Shown: piece after piece, positions 9,064 through 16,778 of the stretch
Numbering within the stretch: the first letter of the stretch is position 1
Layout: the number at the start of each line of letters is the position of its first letter
NCBI RefSeq assembly: GCF_002067035.1
Contig: NZ_MVQB01000016.1
Location: forward strand, 62,001-126,000
Reading direction: 5' to 3'
From: Methanoregula sp. PtaB.Bin085
GTDB lineage: Archaea > Halobacteriota > Methanomicrobia > Methanomicrobiales > Methanospirillaceae
DNA: 64,000 bases
Program-made: the position numbers and the translations under genes
Notes under the pieces: generated by a model
Databases searched by the model: none
Told to the model about the DNA's origin: nothing
Seen by the model: only the letters and a program-made list of their open reading frames with translations

Positions 9064-9459
9064 ATGAGCACAACGTTCTTCTGCCCGTTCTGCGGCATAT
9101 CCGGCCAGGAGGCCGGCGAAGTCTGTACCAGGTGCGGGAAGTCGCTTGATTCCTGGAAAGAACATCCTTTCGAGGAACGATTGCTCCTCACCCTCCGGCA
9201 TCCGATCACGGAACAGCGGATGCTGGCGATCCGGATCCTCGGCCAGCGGAGATACGAACGGGCCGTCCCCTTCTTTGCCGAAATGATCGCGGCGGGGCAG
9301 GATGTGTATACCCTGCGTGAAATTGTTTCGGCACTTGCACGGATCAACTCTCCGGAGAGCCGGGCGCTTGCAGACCGGCTCGGGAAGCATCCTTCTCCGG
9401 TTGTCCGGGAAGCCTGTGACCGCGCCGGAGTGGGGTCCGGAGAAGGAGGAGCACGATGA
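9064..9459 (+). CDS. Zinc-ribbon plus HEAT-like repeat protein
   Basis: The 131-residue protein opens with a two-pair zinc ribbon (FFCPFCG at about 6-12 and CTRCGKS at about 22-28). Helical repeats of HEAT type follow (QRMLAIRILGQRRYERAVPFFAEMI and TLREIVSALARINSPES). Such repeats usually mediate protein contacts. The start at 9064 has GAGGTG 4 bases upstream, overlapping the stop region of the previous gene. Its 3' end overlaps the next gene by four bases (ATGA), so the three genes form one translationally coupled operon under the riboswitch. Function unknown. Confidence 0.75.
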   Translation: MSTTFFCPFCGISGQEAGEVCTRCGKSLDSWKEHPFEERLLLTLRHPITEQRMLAIRILGQRRYERAVPFFAEMIAAGQDVYTLREIVSALARINSPESRALADRLGKHPSPVVREACDRAGVGSGEGGAR

Positions 9460-10076
9460 AATCGCCGGTCAAACCGAAACTCATGCGGATCCTTCTCGAT
9501 GGCGGGCCGCACCGGGAGATCGATCTTGCGACCGGGGTTGGTTTCACCAGGATCGTGACAATCCGGAAACATATCGACTCTTTTGAGCGGGCCCGTTTTA
9601 TTCTGCGGAAACGCGACGGGGAATCCGGCTGGATATGCCAGCTGAACCTCTCCCGCGATGCCGTGCTGAAGATCTACGGCTACCCGGAGTTCGTGCTTCT
9701 CCGCCCGGAGATCCGTGAACAATCCTGGTTCTCCCCGATGTTTACCGGGAATTATTCGTTCCTTCCGGATCCGCTTCCTGAAATGCTCCGCAGGATGATT
9801 GTGCAGTCCCACACGTTCTTTGAGACCATTTCCCGGTATGATACGCCGGAAAAACTCCGGGAAACCTTCGGGCCAGCCCTCCTCCTGAACCGTCTCGCCG
9901 GGGTGGAGGACCCGCTCTTCAATGACCGGTATCTCCTGTACCAGATCTTTGTTCACGCGGTCATCCGCGATATCGGGCACGGGGGCCTGGGCAGCGGGTT
10001 TGCACAGCTCCTCGACGAGAGCCAGGAATCGCTGAAAGCACAGTTCGAAAAGGCCGGCAGCCCGGATGGCAGTTGA
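9456..10076 (+). CDS. Putative winged-helix protein, third gene of the riboswitch operon
   Basis: The 206-residue protein begins with a helix-turn-helix-like segment (LMRILLDGGPHREIDLATGVGFTRIVTIRKHIDSF, residues about 8-45) followed by FERARFILRKR, which looks like a winged helix with its wing. The remainder is helical with no recognised domain. Overlap with the preceding gene (ATGA) indicates coupling. It may regulate the operon or be a nucleic-acid-binding partner of the zinc-ribbon/HEAT protein; neither can be shown from sequence. Confidence 0.65.
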   Translation: MKSPVKPKLMRILLDGGPHREIDLATGVGFTRIVTIRKHIDSFERARFILRKRDGESGWICQLNLSRDAVLKIYGYPEFVLLRPEIREQSWFSPMFTGNYSFLPDPLPEMLRRMIVQSHTFFETISRYDTPEKLRETFGPALLLNRLAGVEDPLFNDRYLLYQIFVHAVIRDIGHGGLGSGFAQLLDESQESLKAQFEKAGSPDGS

Positions 10077-10152
10077 CGGCGGACCTCATCGCCCGTATAC
10101 AAGAACTACGGGTGAAGGATGATTTATTGGTATTGTAAAAAAGGGGCCTTTT

Positions 10153-11802
10153 TCAGCCGTTCCGCAGCACCGCACCCTTATCCGCCTGGCTGACCAGCGC
10201 TGCATACCGGGCAAGGACACCGGTCACTGTTTTTTTCCGCAGTTTGGTCTCCTCCCGGCGTTTTTTGAGGATCGTTGGCGGAACAAGCAGATCCACGCTG
10301 TCGGCATACAGGTCGATCTGGATCATGTCGCCTTCCTTCACGAACCCGATCGGGCCTCCTGCTGCTGCTTCCGGTGCCACGTGACCGATGCACGGCCCCC
10401 GCGTGCCGCCCGAGAACCGCCCGTCCGTGATCAGGGCGACCCGGGTATACCCCTGCCCCATCAGTGCAGACGTTGGGGAGAGCATCTCCGGCATCCCGGG
10501 AGCACCCTTCGGCCCTTCGTACCGGATGACAATGACGTCGCCTTCGCGGATCTCCCGCTTCAGGATGGCACGCATGGCCTCCTGCTCGCCGTTGAAGACC
10601 CGGGCGGGACCCTTGTGTTTCCACATGGTATCGTCCACGGCACCGCACTTGATCACCGCCCCGTCCGGTGCAAGGGAACCCCGGAGTATTTTGAGGCCGC
10701 CGGCTTCGTGTACCGGCGCGTCAAGCCGGGTAATGACCCGCTCGTCCTTCACCGGGTGCTCGCGGGCTATGGCTTTCACCTTCTTCCCGGAAACCGTGAT
10801 GGTATTGTCCAGCGATTTCACGAGCCTGTTCATAACCGCCGGGACGCCGCCGGCATGGAAGAGAGCCTCCATGGAGTGCGGGCCGGCAGGCTGCATGTGG
10901 CAGAGGTGCGGTGTTGAACGGGCGATATCGCGGAACGTATCAAGCGTGACCGGGACCTCTGCCTCCTGCGCAACTGCCATGAGATGGAGCACCGTGTTGG
11001 TGGAGCCGCCGAGCGCCATGTCCACCCTGATGGCATTGGCAAAACTCTGCGGTGTGAGGATCTGCCGGGGCAGGATCTGTTCCTGAACGAGCGGCACGAT
11101 CCGTTCCCCTGTTGCGCGGGCAAGCCGGAGTTTTTCCGCGTGGACGGCCGGCGTTGCTGCGCAGCCGGGAAGGGACATGCCCAGCGCCTCGGTCATGCAC
11201 GCCATGGTGTTCGCCGTATACAGTCCCTGGCACGACCCGCAGCCGGGCATGGCTGCACATTCGAGCGTGCACAGCTCCTTCTCTGTCATCTTCCCGCCGG
11301 CATGCCGGCCAACACCCTCAAACACATCGATGAGCGAGAGTTCTTTGCCGTCAAGGTGGCCGGAGAGCATCGGCCCGCCGGTGATGACGATGCTGGGAAT
11401 ATTGAGCCGGGCTGCCGCCATGAGCATCCCGGGGATGATCTTGTCGCAGGTGCCGACACAGACCAGCCCGTCGAAGCAGTGGGCGTTGGCCATCAGCTCG
11501 ATGGAGTCCGCGATATTCTCGCGGGACGGGAGGGCGTTGCGCATCCCCTCGTGCCCCATCGCGATCCCGTCGCATATCCCGATGACCCCGAACTCGAACG
11601 GGACGCCGCCCGCTGCCGTGATGCCTTCCCGCACTTTCTGTGCGAGCGTGCGCAGGTGGACGTGGCCCGGCACGATATCGCTCCACGCATTGGCAATCCC
11701 GATGAACGGCAGGTCCATCTCGCGGTCGGTGACACCGAGCGACCGCAGCAGCGAACGGTTGGGCGCCCGCTGGTTCCCTTTTTTTACTTCATCGCTTCGC
11801 AT
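10153..11802 (-). CDS. ilvD: Dihydroxy-acid dehydratase
   Basis: IlvD dehydrates 2,3-dihydroxy acids in valine, leucine and isoleucine synthesis using an iron-sulfur cluster and Mg2+. The 549-residue protein has the family's cluster cysteines in VCVGTCDKI and [16 protein letters not shown], the conserved [13 protein letters not shown] near the N-terminus, and the [15 protein letters not shown] region near the C-terminus. The start is the ATG at 11802 (MRSDEVKKG); upstream in-frame ATGs lie in the leader. It is divergent from glnA, with both promoters in a 270-base spacer. Confidence 0.95.
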   Translation of the reverse strand: MRSDEVKKGNQRAPNRSLLRSLGVTDREMDLPFIGIANAWSDIVPGHVHLRTLAQKVREGITAAGGVPFEFGVIGICDGIAMGHEGMRNALPSRENIADSIELMANAHCFDGLVCVGTCDKIIPGMLMAAARLNIPSIVITGGPMLSGHLDGKELSLIDVFEGVGRHAGGKMTEKELCTLECAAMPGCGSCQGLYTANTMACMTEALGMSLPGCAATPAVHAEKLRLARATGERIVPLVQEQILPRQILTPQSFANAIRVDMALGGSTNTVLHLMAVAQEAEVPVTLDTFRDIARSTPHLCHMQPAGPHSMEALFHAGGVPAVMNRLVKSLDNTITVSGKKVKAIAREHPVKDERVITRLDAPVHEAGGLKILRGSLAPDGAVIKCGAVDDTMWKHKGPARVFNGEQEAMRAILKREIREGDVIVIRYEGPKGAPGMPEMLSPTSALMGQGYTRVALITDGRFSGGTRGPCIGHVAPEAAAGGPIGFVKEGDMIQIDLYADSVDLLVPPTILKKRREETKLRKKTVTGVLARYAALVSQADKGAVLRNG

Positions 11803-11918
11803 ATCACAACGATGTTGAACCGGCATGGTCATAATATGAATGATTGGCATGAATGGCAATAACACAAGAATTAAATATCATTTGTTGGAAATATACTTCT
11901 CGCAAAACCTACATGCAC

Positions 11919-11967
11919 GGCGATGAAGTCCGCCGCATTCCCGCCGCTCAGGCTGATGACTTCTACC
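11919..11967 (+). promoter_or_regulatory. Fluoride riboswitch (crcB-type), copy 2, glnA leader
   Basis: It shows GGCG-AUG-AAGUC-CGCC with pseudoknot complementarity, a P3 hairpin GCC-GCUCA-GGC, UGAU, then GACUU-CUACC. The joining segment (GCAUUCCC) lacks the AAC seen in most other copies. A TATA-like AAATATAC (11889-11896) lies 23-30 bases upstream, so the aptamer begins almost at the transcript's 5' end. The glnA start is 109 bases downstream. The aptamer's own ATG (11923) is in frame with glnA without an intervening stop, which can mislead gene callers. Confidence 0.88.
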
Positions 11968-12075
11968 ACACTGCGGAATATCCGGGTCCGGCAAACCGGG
12001 GGAAGATCGTCTGCTGACACATCCCGTGTCTCCTTCCATTGTTCCGGCCCTTTCATCCGCTTCCAGAGGTGTCCC

Positions 12076-13404
12076 ATGCCAACTGCCGATGTTACCAAGA
12101 TGCTCGAACGGATCAGGAAAGATGATGTGAAATTTGTCCGGCTCCAGTTCACCGATGTACTGGGCATGCCCAAGAATGCAGCAATCCCGGTCGCCCAGGC
12201 CGAGAAGTCATTGACCGAGGGGACATGGTTCGACGGGTCTTCCATTGAGGGATTCACCCGGATCGAGGAATCCGACATGCTCCTCAAGGCCGACCCGGCT
12301 TCGTACGCCGTCCTTCCCTGGCGCCCGGAAGAAGGAAAGGTTGCCCGCTTCATGTGCGATGTCTATACCTACGGCAACAAGCCGTTCGAGGGCGATCCCC
12401 GGTATGTCCTGAAACGGATGATGGCCGAGGCCGCAAAGTCCGGGTACACGTATTACACGGGTCCCGAGCTCGAGTTTTTCCTGTTCAATCTTGTCAATGG
12501 AAAACCATCAACGGAGTTCTCGGACACCGGAGCGTATTTCGATCTCGCACCGAACGATGCGTCCGAGAACGTCCGGCGCGAGATCGTTCTTTCCCTGACA
12601 AAGATGGGTTTCGAGATCGAGATGTCCCACCACGAGGTTGCAGCAAGCCAGCACGAGATCAACTTCAAGTACACGGATGCCGTCACGACGGCCGACCGTG
12701 TGATCACGCAGAAGTTCGCAACCAAGGCAATCGCTCTCAAGTACGGCCTCCATGCATCCTTCATGGCAAAGCCGATCGCCGGGATCAACGGCAGCGGCAT
12801 GCATACCCACGCCTCCCTTTCAAAGAACGGGAAGAACGCGTTCTTCGATGCAAACGGCGAGAAGGGCCTTTCGGATACGGCTCTCTATTACATCGGCGGC
12901 ATCCTCAAACACGCTAAAGCTATCACGCGCGTCGCGAACCCGACCATCAACTCCTACAAACGCCTCGTCCCCGGCTATGAGGCCCCGTGCTATATCTCGT
13001 GGAGCGCCACCAACCGCTCGGCCCTGATCCGCGTTCCCGCGGCACGAGGAAACGGGACCCGTGCGGAATTCCGCAGCCCGGACCCGATGTGCAACCCGTA
13101 CCTCACATTTGCCTGCATGCTTGCCGCAGGTCTCGACGGGATCAGGAACAAGATTATGCCCCCGGACAGCACCGACCGCAATATTTACCACCTCAGCGAT
13201 AAAGAGCGCAAGAAGCTGAAGATCGAGATGCTCCCCGGCAGCCTCGCCGAGTCCCACCATGAGCTTCTCAGGGACAAGGTCATCTGCGATGCCCTCGGGC
13301 CGCACATCGTCGACACCCTGACAAACATTGCTGTTGCCGAAACCGATGCATTCCGGCTCGCGGTCCACCCGTGGGAGATCGACCGGTACCTGGCAACCTA
13401 CTGA
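12076..13404 (+). CDS. glnA: Glutamine synthetase type I
   Basis: GlnA makes glutamine from glutamate and ammonia with ATP and is the main ammonia-assimilating enzyme. The 442-residue protein has the N-terminal FTDVLGMPKN and WFDGSSIEGF regions and the metal-binding GPELEFFLF. NGSGMHTHASL follows, as do the ATP/glutamate residues of NRSALIRVPA and the EFRSPDP signature. The start at 12076 (MPTADVTKML) has AGAGGTG just upstream; the frame can be read back to 11923 only by translating the riboswitch. It is a Mg/Mn-dependent phosphoryl-transfer enzyme and so a plausible fluoride target, which may explain the aptamer in its leader. No adenylylation-type Tyr motif was noticed. Confidence 0.96.
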   Translation: MPTADVTKMLERIRKDDVKFVRLQFTDVLGMPKNAAIPVAQAEKSLTEGTWFDGSSIEGFTRIEESDMLLKADPASYAVLPWRPEEGKVARFMCDVYTYGNKPFEGDPRYVLKRMMAEAAKSGYTYYTGPELEFFLFNLVNGKPSTEFSDTGAYFDLAPNDASENVRREIVLSLTKMGFEIEMSHHEVAASQHEINFKYTDAVTTADRVITQKFATKAIALKYGLHASFMAKPIAGINGSGMHTHASLSKNGKNAFFDANGEKGLSDTALYYIGGILKHAKAITRVANPTINSYKRLVPGYEAPCYISWSATNRSALIRVPAARGNGTRAEFRSPDPMCNPYLTFACMLAAGLDGIRNKIMPPDSTDRNIYHLSDKERKKLKIEMLPGSLAESHHELLRDKVICDALGPHIVDTLTNIAVAETDAFRLAVHPWEIDRYLATY

Positions 13405-13596
13405 TCTCTTTTTGCGGTATGACTGGGAAGCGATGAAGGTATCTGCTGACATTCCGTTTTCAAATCATCGGTTCCCATGACCGTATTGCCGGAATCCCGG
13501 CGACGGTCAGCGCACCGGTATGATGGTTTGGTCATGGATAGAAAGCGAAATACATATCTCATGATGCCGGAAATTACTGTTCATCAGAAATAATCC

Positions 13597-13644
13597 GGCG
13601 ATGAAGTCCGCCTTAACTGCCGTTTACGGCTGATGACTTCTGCC
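13597..13644 (+). promoter_or_regulatory. Fluoride riboswitch (crcB-type), copy 3, cofE leader
   Basis: GGCG-AUG-AAGUC-CGCC is followed by the joining segment UUAACU, a P3 hairpin GCCG-UUUA-CGGC, UGAU, and GACUU-CUGCC. This is the copy closest to the canonical crystal-structure aptamer. A TATA-like AAATACATATC lies at about 13549-13559. The cofE start is about 170 bases further down. An internal 10-codon mini-ORF ends at the UGA of UGAUGA. Confidence 0.92.
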
Positions 13645-13816
13645 ACGAACCGTATCATCATCCTCGCGGAATGGAGCGGAAGAACGTTTGTGTCGGGGAT
13701 CCCGGACCGGTTTCCCGCTCTCTTCCAGCCTGTCGGGGATACGCTCGTGGCATGCAATCCTTTGCGCCGAACCCGGATGAAGGATGGAACAGCATTGAAC
13801 AGGCAGCACGATCGTT

Positions 13817-14578
13817 ATGAAGCTCACCATAGAACCGATTGAAGATCTCCCGCTGATCCATGCGGGAGATGACCTCCCTGCACTGATTGCCGGACGCGTT
13901 GCTCTTGACGATGGAGATATCGTGACCATCGCGTCATCGGTGTACTCGAAGGCGAAGGGGCATACCCGGCGGCTTGCCGACATAACACCCACGCCCCGGG
14001 CGGTACGGATCAGCAAGATGACCGGGGAAGACCCCCGGTTCCTCCAGTCCATCCTCGATGCCTCGGTTGATGTTCTGATCGAATTCCCGTTCATCCTTTC
14101 GGAAGTTGCAGGCGGCCATATCGGTGTCCGGGCCGGCGTGGACCAGAGCAACATCGAGGATGAGATGGTGATCCTCCTGCCCCCGGATCCAATGGCTGCG
14201 GCAGCGGAGGTCCGCGACGCTCTGAAGAAGATCACCGGCAGGGATGTTGGCGTCATCATCACCGACACCTGCGGGCGCGCGTTCCGCCGGGGCCAGACCG
14301 GCAATGCCATTGGCTGGAGCGGAATTTTTGCCATCCGGGACTTCCGGGGCGACACGGACCTCTTCGGCCACGTCCTGAAGATCACCGAGGAAGCCGTTGT
14401 CGATGAGATTGCCGGCATTGCCAACTTCGTCATGGGTGAGAGTAACAACGGCGTTCCGGCCGTGGTGGTGAAAGGGTGCGAGAAATGGACCGGGCACGAC
14501 GACCTGTTCTTCAGCAGGAAGGAGGATTTCATCCGGCGGGCGCTGGCAGTCCCGGCACGGCCGAAGAAGAACACATAA
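13817..14578 (+). CDS. cofE: Coenzyme F420-0:L-glutamate ligase / F420-1 gamma-glutamyl ligase
   Basis: CofE adds glutamates to F420-0 in a GTP- and divalent-metal-dependent reaction, the last steps of coenzyme F420 synthesis. The 253-residue length is typical of archaeal CofE. It has the N-terminal GDDLPALIAG and DDGDIVTIASSVYSKAKG region, SNIEDEMVILLPPDP, and DTCGRAFRRGQTGNAIGWSG, all characteristic. The start at 13817 (MKLTIEPIEDL) fits family alignments, although the ribosome-binding site is weak. A fluoride riboswitch lies in the leader. F420 is the central hydride carrier of methanogenesis, so fluoride control of this step would be notable. Confidence 0.94.
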   Translation: MKLTIEPIEDLPLIHAGDDLPALIAGRVALDDGDIVTIASSVYSKAKGHTRRLADITPTPRAVRISKMTGEDPRFLQSILDASVDVLIEFPFILSEVAGGHIGVRAGVDQSNIEDEMVILLPPDPMAAAAEVRDALKKITGRDVGVIITDTCGRAFRRGQTGNAIGWSGIFAIRDFRGDTDLFGHVLKITEEAVVDEIAGIANFVMGESNNGVPAVVVKGCEKWTGHDDLFFSRKEDFIRRALAVPARPKKNT

Positions 14579-14610
14579 GGAACCCGTGAGCAGGAGTATG
14601 GGCGGATTTC

Positions 14611-14856
14611 ATGCCCGGCCACCAAAATAATGTGTTGATCGGAGGATTAGCCGGCGTTCTTGTACTTATTGCTGCCATTCTTGCAGTGAATGCTGTCATC
14701 CCGCCCCCGGATCATTCTGCCGGTCCTGTGCCGGGGGTATCAGGGCAGGATACCCGGGGCAATGTGATCCTGGGTCTGGCGATTCTCGGTATCCTAAGTA
14801 CGTTCGGCCTGATCGCGTATTATTACACGAACATCAGTTTCGGCGCGGGAAAATAG
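14611..14856 (+). CDS. Small membrane protein with two TM helices
   Basis: The 81-residue protein has two hydrophobic helices (about 8-28 and 50-70) joined by a Pro/Ser/Gly-rich loop. It lies 32 bases after cofE on the same strand and could share its fluoride-controlled transcript. I recognise no family. GGGCGG precedes the ATG at 14611. Confidence 0.55.
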   Translation: MPGHQNNVLIGGLAGVLVLIAAILAVNAVIPPPDHSAGPVPGVSGQDTRGNVILGLAILGILSTFGLIAYYYTNISFGAGK

Positions 14857-14967
14857 GACAGAACCCGGGAACAACCCACGGAAAAAAACCGGGATTTTTG
14901 CTGGTTTTAGACAAAAGACCTGCCTCCACCGCAAGGAGTTTACATTCATCCATCACAGCAGTATGAA

Positions 14968-15017
14968 GGCGATGAAGTCCGCCTCCAACTGCACTGTCCG
15001 CGACTAATGACTTCTGT
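14968..15017 (+). promoter_or_regulatory. Fluoride riboswitch (crcB-type), copy 4a
   Basis: GGCG-AUG-AAGUC-CGCC with joining UCCAACU, a weaker P3 (probably GUC-CGC-GAC), then UAAUG, and GACUU-CUG. The UAAUG variant in place of UGAUG is allowed in the known consensus. TATA-like TTTACATT (14938-14945) lies about 25-30 bases upstream, placing the transcript start at the aptamer. A short ORF with a strong ribosome-binding site (GGAGGT) follows, then a second aptamer 147 bases downstream. Confidence 0.85.
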
Positions 15018-15046
15018 TCTCAAACTGCGGATGGAGGTTGAACGAC

Positions 15047-15169
15047 ATGAATCCTTTACCTGTTACTCTGGCGTGTGCCGGTGCGGTGACGGGTTTATGC
15101 GCGACCCTGCGTAAAAAGAACCTTCAAGTCAGATCCCGGCAAAGGAATACTACCAATCCGAACTGGTGA
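15047..15169 (+). CDS. Possible 40-residue membrane peptide between two fluoride riboswitches
   Basis: An ATG at 15047 follows GGAGGT with 7 bases of spacing, the best ribosome-binding site in this leader. The 40-codon frame has a hydrophobic stretch (LPVTLACAGAVTGLCATL) followed by a basic tail. Its stop codon TGA lies inside the GGTGATG of the second riboswitch, so translating ribosomes would run into that aptamer. It could be a real small protein or a leader peptide that tunes the downstream riboswitch. No homologue is known to me. Confidence 0.4.
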   Translation: MNPLPVTLACAGAVTGLCATLRKKNLQVRSRQRNTTNPNW

Positions 15170-15216
15170 TGGGGTTCCACCATGAACCGCTTTTTTCAAA
15201 AGCTGATGACTCCTGC
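15165..15216 (+). promoter_or_regulatory. Fluoride riboswitch (crcB-type), divergent copy 4b, antiporter leader
   Basis: This copy differs in sequence but keeps every helix. The pseudoknot is GGUG/CACC instead of GGCG/CGCC. P1 is GGGGUU pairing GACUCC instead of GAAGUC/GACUUC. P3 is a perfect GCUUUU-UUC-AAAAGC. Conserved UGAU follows P3 and the joining segment is AUGAACC. Because substitutions occur on both sides of the helices, pairing is supported by covariation within this window. It ends 17 bases before the GTG start of the antiporter gene. Confidence 0.88.
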
Positions 15217-15233
15217 AACATGCCGGTGATAGT

Positions 15234-16409
15234 GTGGAATCCGTCAGTGCAATTCCGCTCCTTATGGGGCTTTTGATCTTCTTTGCCAGCCTGATCTCGC
15301 TCCGGCTCGGGCTGTCTGTCGCTATTGTCGAAGTACTCCTGGGGGCGCTCATGGGCAACCTCGGTTTCGTCCACACGGAACCATGGATGCTCTACCTCGC
15401 CACCTTTGGCGGAATCATCCTCACGTTCCTTGCCGGAACCGAGATCGATACCGGCCTGATGCGGGAGAAATACCGTGAGAGTTTCCTTATGGGATTCTTC
15501 TCGTTCCTCTGCCCGTTCCTCCTGGTCTTCTGGTACACGTATTTCATCGACGGCTGGACCCTGCAGGCCGCTCTCATCGCCGGCACCGCCCTCTCGACAA
15601 CATCGCTTGCCGTGGTTTATTCCGTCCTTGTCGAGAGCAATCTCTCGCGCCACGAATTCGGGAAGATCATCATGGCCTCGACCTTTGTCACGGATATGCT
15701 GACTGCGATCGCCCTGAGCGTGCTCTTCCTGAAGCCAACGGTCTATACCCTGCTCTTCGTCGTCATCTCTGTCGCGGTTATTGTCATAACCATTCGCTAT
15801 TCCCACCTGCTCTTTGAGCACCCGATGATCCGGAACAAGGTCATCGAGCCGGAAGTGAAGTTCGTCTTCCTCCTGCTGCTCATCTTTATGTTCTTTGCGG
15901 GTCTTGGCGACGGGCAGGCTGTCCTTCCGGCATTCGTGCTCGGTCTTTTCATGGGTAAGACCTTCACGGCCGGACAGGGGTATGTCGAGATGGCCGGGAT
16001 GAAGGCGATGAAGATGAAGCTCCGTACCGTTGCCTACGTCATCATCACCCCGGTCTTCTTCATTGTCAGTGGGCTGAACGTCTCGGTTCCGCTCATCACG
16101 AGCGCCGCAGGCCTTTTTGCCATGCTCCTCATCCTGAAGCTGATCGGAAAGTTTGCCGGGGTCTATGAGCTCTCGAAACGGTACTGCCACAAGGCTGAGA
16201 TGTACACAACACTCCTCATGTCTACCGGCCTGACCTTCGGGACCATCGCCAGTGTCTTCGGGCTCCAGCAGGGATATATTACGCAGACCCAGTACTCGGT
16301 TCTGGTCGGTGTCGTGATAGCGACTGCCGTCATCCCGACCATCATTGCCGAGAAGTGGTTCCGGCCGGTCCATGCCGAGGATATGGGCGGGATGGAACCG
16401 ATCCGTTAG
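15234..16409 (+). CDS. CPA-type cation:proton antiporter (KefB/NapA-like) under fluoride-riboswitch control
   Basis: The 391-residue integral membrane protein has about twelve hydrophobic helices and the CPA2 pattern: LLGALMGNLGFVHTEP, GIILTFLAGTEIDTGLM, the ALIAGTALSTTSLAVVYSVL unwound-helix region and the FADGDGQ-like AGLGDGQAVLPAFVLGLFMG. It starts with GTG at 15234 with GGTGAT upstream; no in-frame ATG fits before the first helix. TrkA-type RCK domains are absent. Riboswitch-linked CPA relatives have been listed among fluoride-associated genes, so it may export fluoride or restore ion balance; its substrate cannot be read from sequence. Confidence 0.85.
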   Translation: MESVSAIPLLMGLLIFFASLISLRLGLSVAIVEVLLGALMGNLGFVHTEPWMLYLATFGGIILTFLAGTEIDTGLMREKYRESFLMGFFSFLCPFLLVFWYTYFIDGWTLQAALIAGTALSTTSLAVVYSVLVESNLSRHEFGKIIMASTFVTDMLTAIALSVLFLKPTVYTLLFVVISVAVIVITIRYSHLLFEHPMIRNKVIEPEVKFVFLLLLIFMFFAGLGDGQAVLPAFVLGLFMGKTFTAGQGYVEMAGMKAMKMKLRTVAYVIITPVFFIVSGLNVSVPLITSAAGLFAMLLILKLIGKFAGVYELSKRYCHKAEMYTTLLMSTGLTFGTIASVFGLQQGYITQTQYSVLVGVVIATAVIPTIIAEKWFRPVHAEDMGGMEPIR

Positions 16410-16716
16410 AAGGAGTGGGGACAGTGCAACATGTTTTCCGGACAATGGTTCTCCAACAACCGGAGAACGTAATGGTATCGGCCATCGGGATACCTGAAGG
16501 ACGGATTGCAGACCTGCCGGAAGCGGCCGGGCCGGAGATCCGGGCCGGCGGGGATAGTGACCGGGCAACGGATATGGCACCGGCGGACACAGGGACGTAC
16601 GGGATGGCTGTTGTCCGGGATGTCCCGCGCCAGGTAAAATCCGGGCGGTAAGCAGGAATACCGTGCATCCTGCAGTATGTTATTGTCCCGGAACAGACAA
16701 TCACCATTAAGAATGC
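16410..16716 (+). other. Gap holding a possible 75-residue ORF (16424-16651)
   Basis: A GTG at 16424 has AGGAG 9 bases upstream and opens a hydrophilic 75-codon frame to 16651, fourteen bases after the antiporter stop. The product (MVLQQPENVMVSAIG... ending VPRQVKSGR) matches nothing I know, and long frames also exist on the other strand, so coding status is doubtful. The remaining DNA contains a TATA-like AGTATGTTATTG (about 16672-16684) that could serve the MFS transcript. Confidence 0.25.
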
Positions 16717-16764
16717 GGCGATGAAGTCCGCCGTCATCCGCCCTCCGGGGATGATGACTTCTGG
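16717..16764 (+). promoter_or_regulatory. Fluoride riboswitch (crcB-type), copy 5, MFS transporter leader
   Basis: GGCG-AUG-AAGUC-CGCC with pseudoknot complementarity, a P3 arm around CCC-UCC-GGG, then UGAUGACUUCUGG. The last base before UGAU is A rather than C and the joining segment lacks AAC, so P3 is less canonical. The aptamer ends just 4 bases before the AGGAG ribosome-binding site of the transporter, which strongly suggests translational control. Confidence 0.85.
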
Positions 16765-16778
16765 TGCAGGAGTTAGTC

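Noticed and set aside
11790-11802. GCGATGAAGT within the ilvD start region as another aptamer
   Set aside because: It is the ilvD N-terminal coding sequence, followed by A-runs, with no pairing partner.
13426-13460. A further riboswitch downstream of glnA (GCGATGAAGG...CTGACATTCC)
   Set aside because: It lacks the CGCC partner and the UGAUG after P3; the resemblance is limited to the first few bases.
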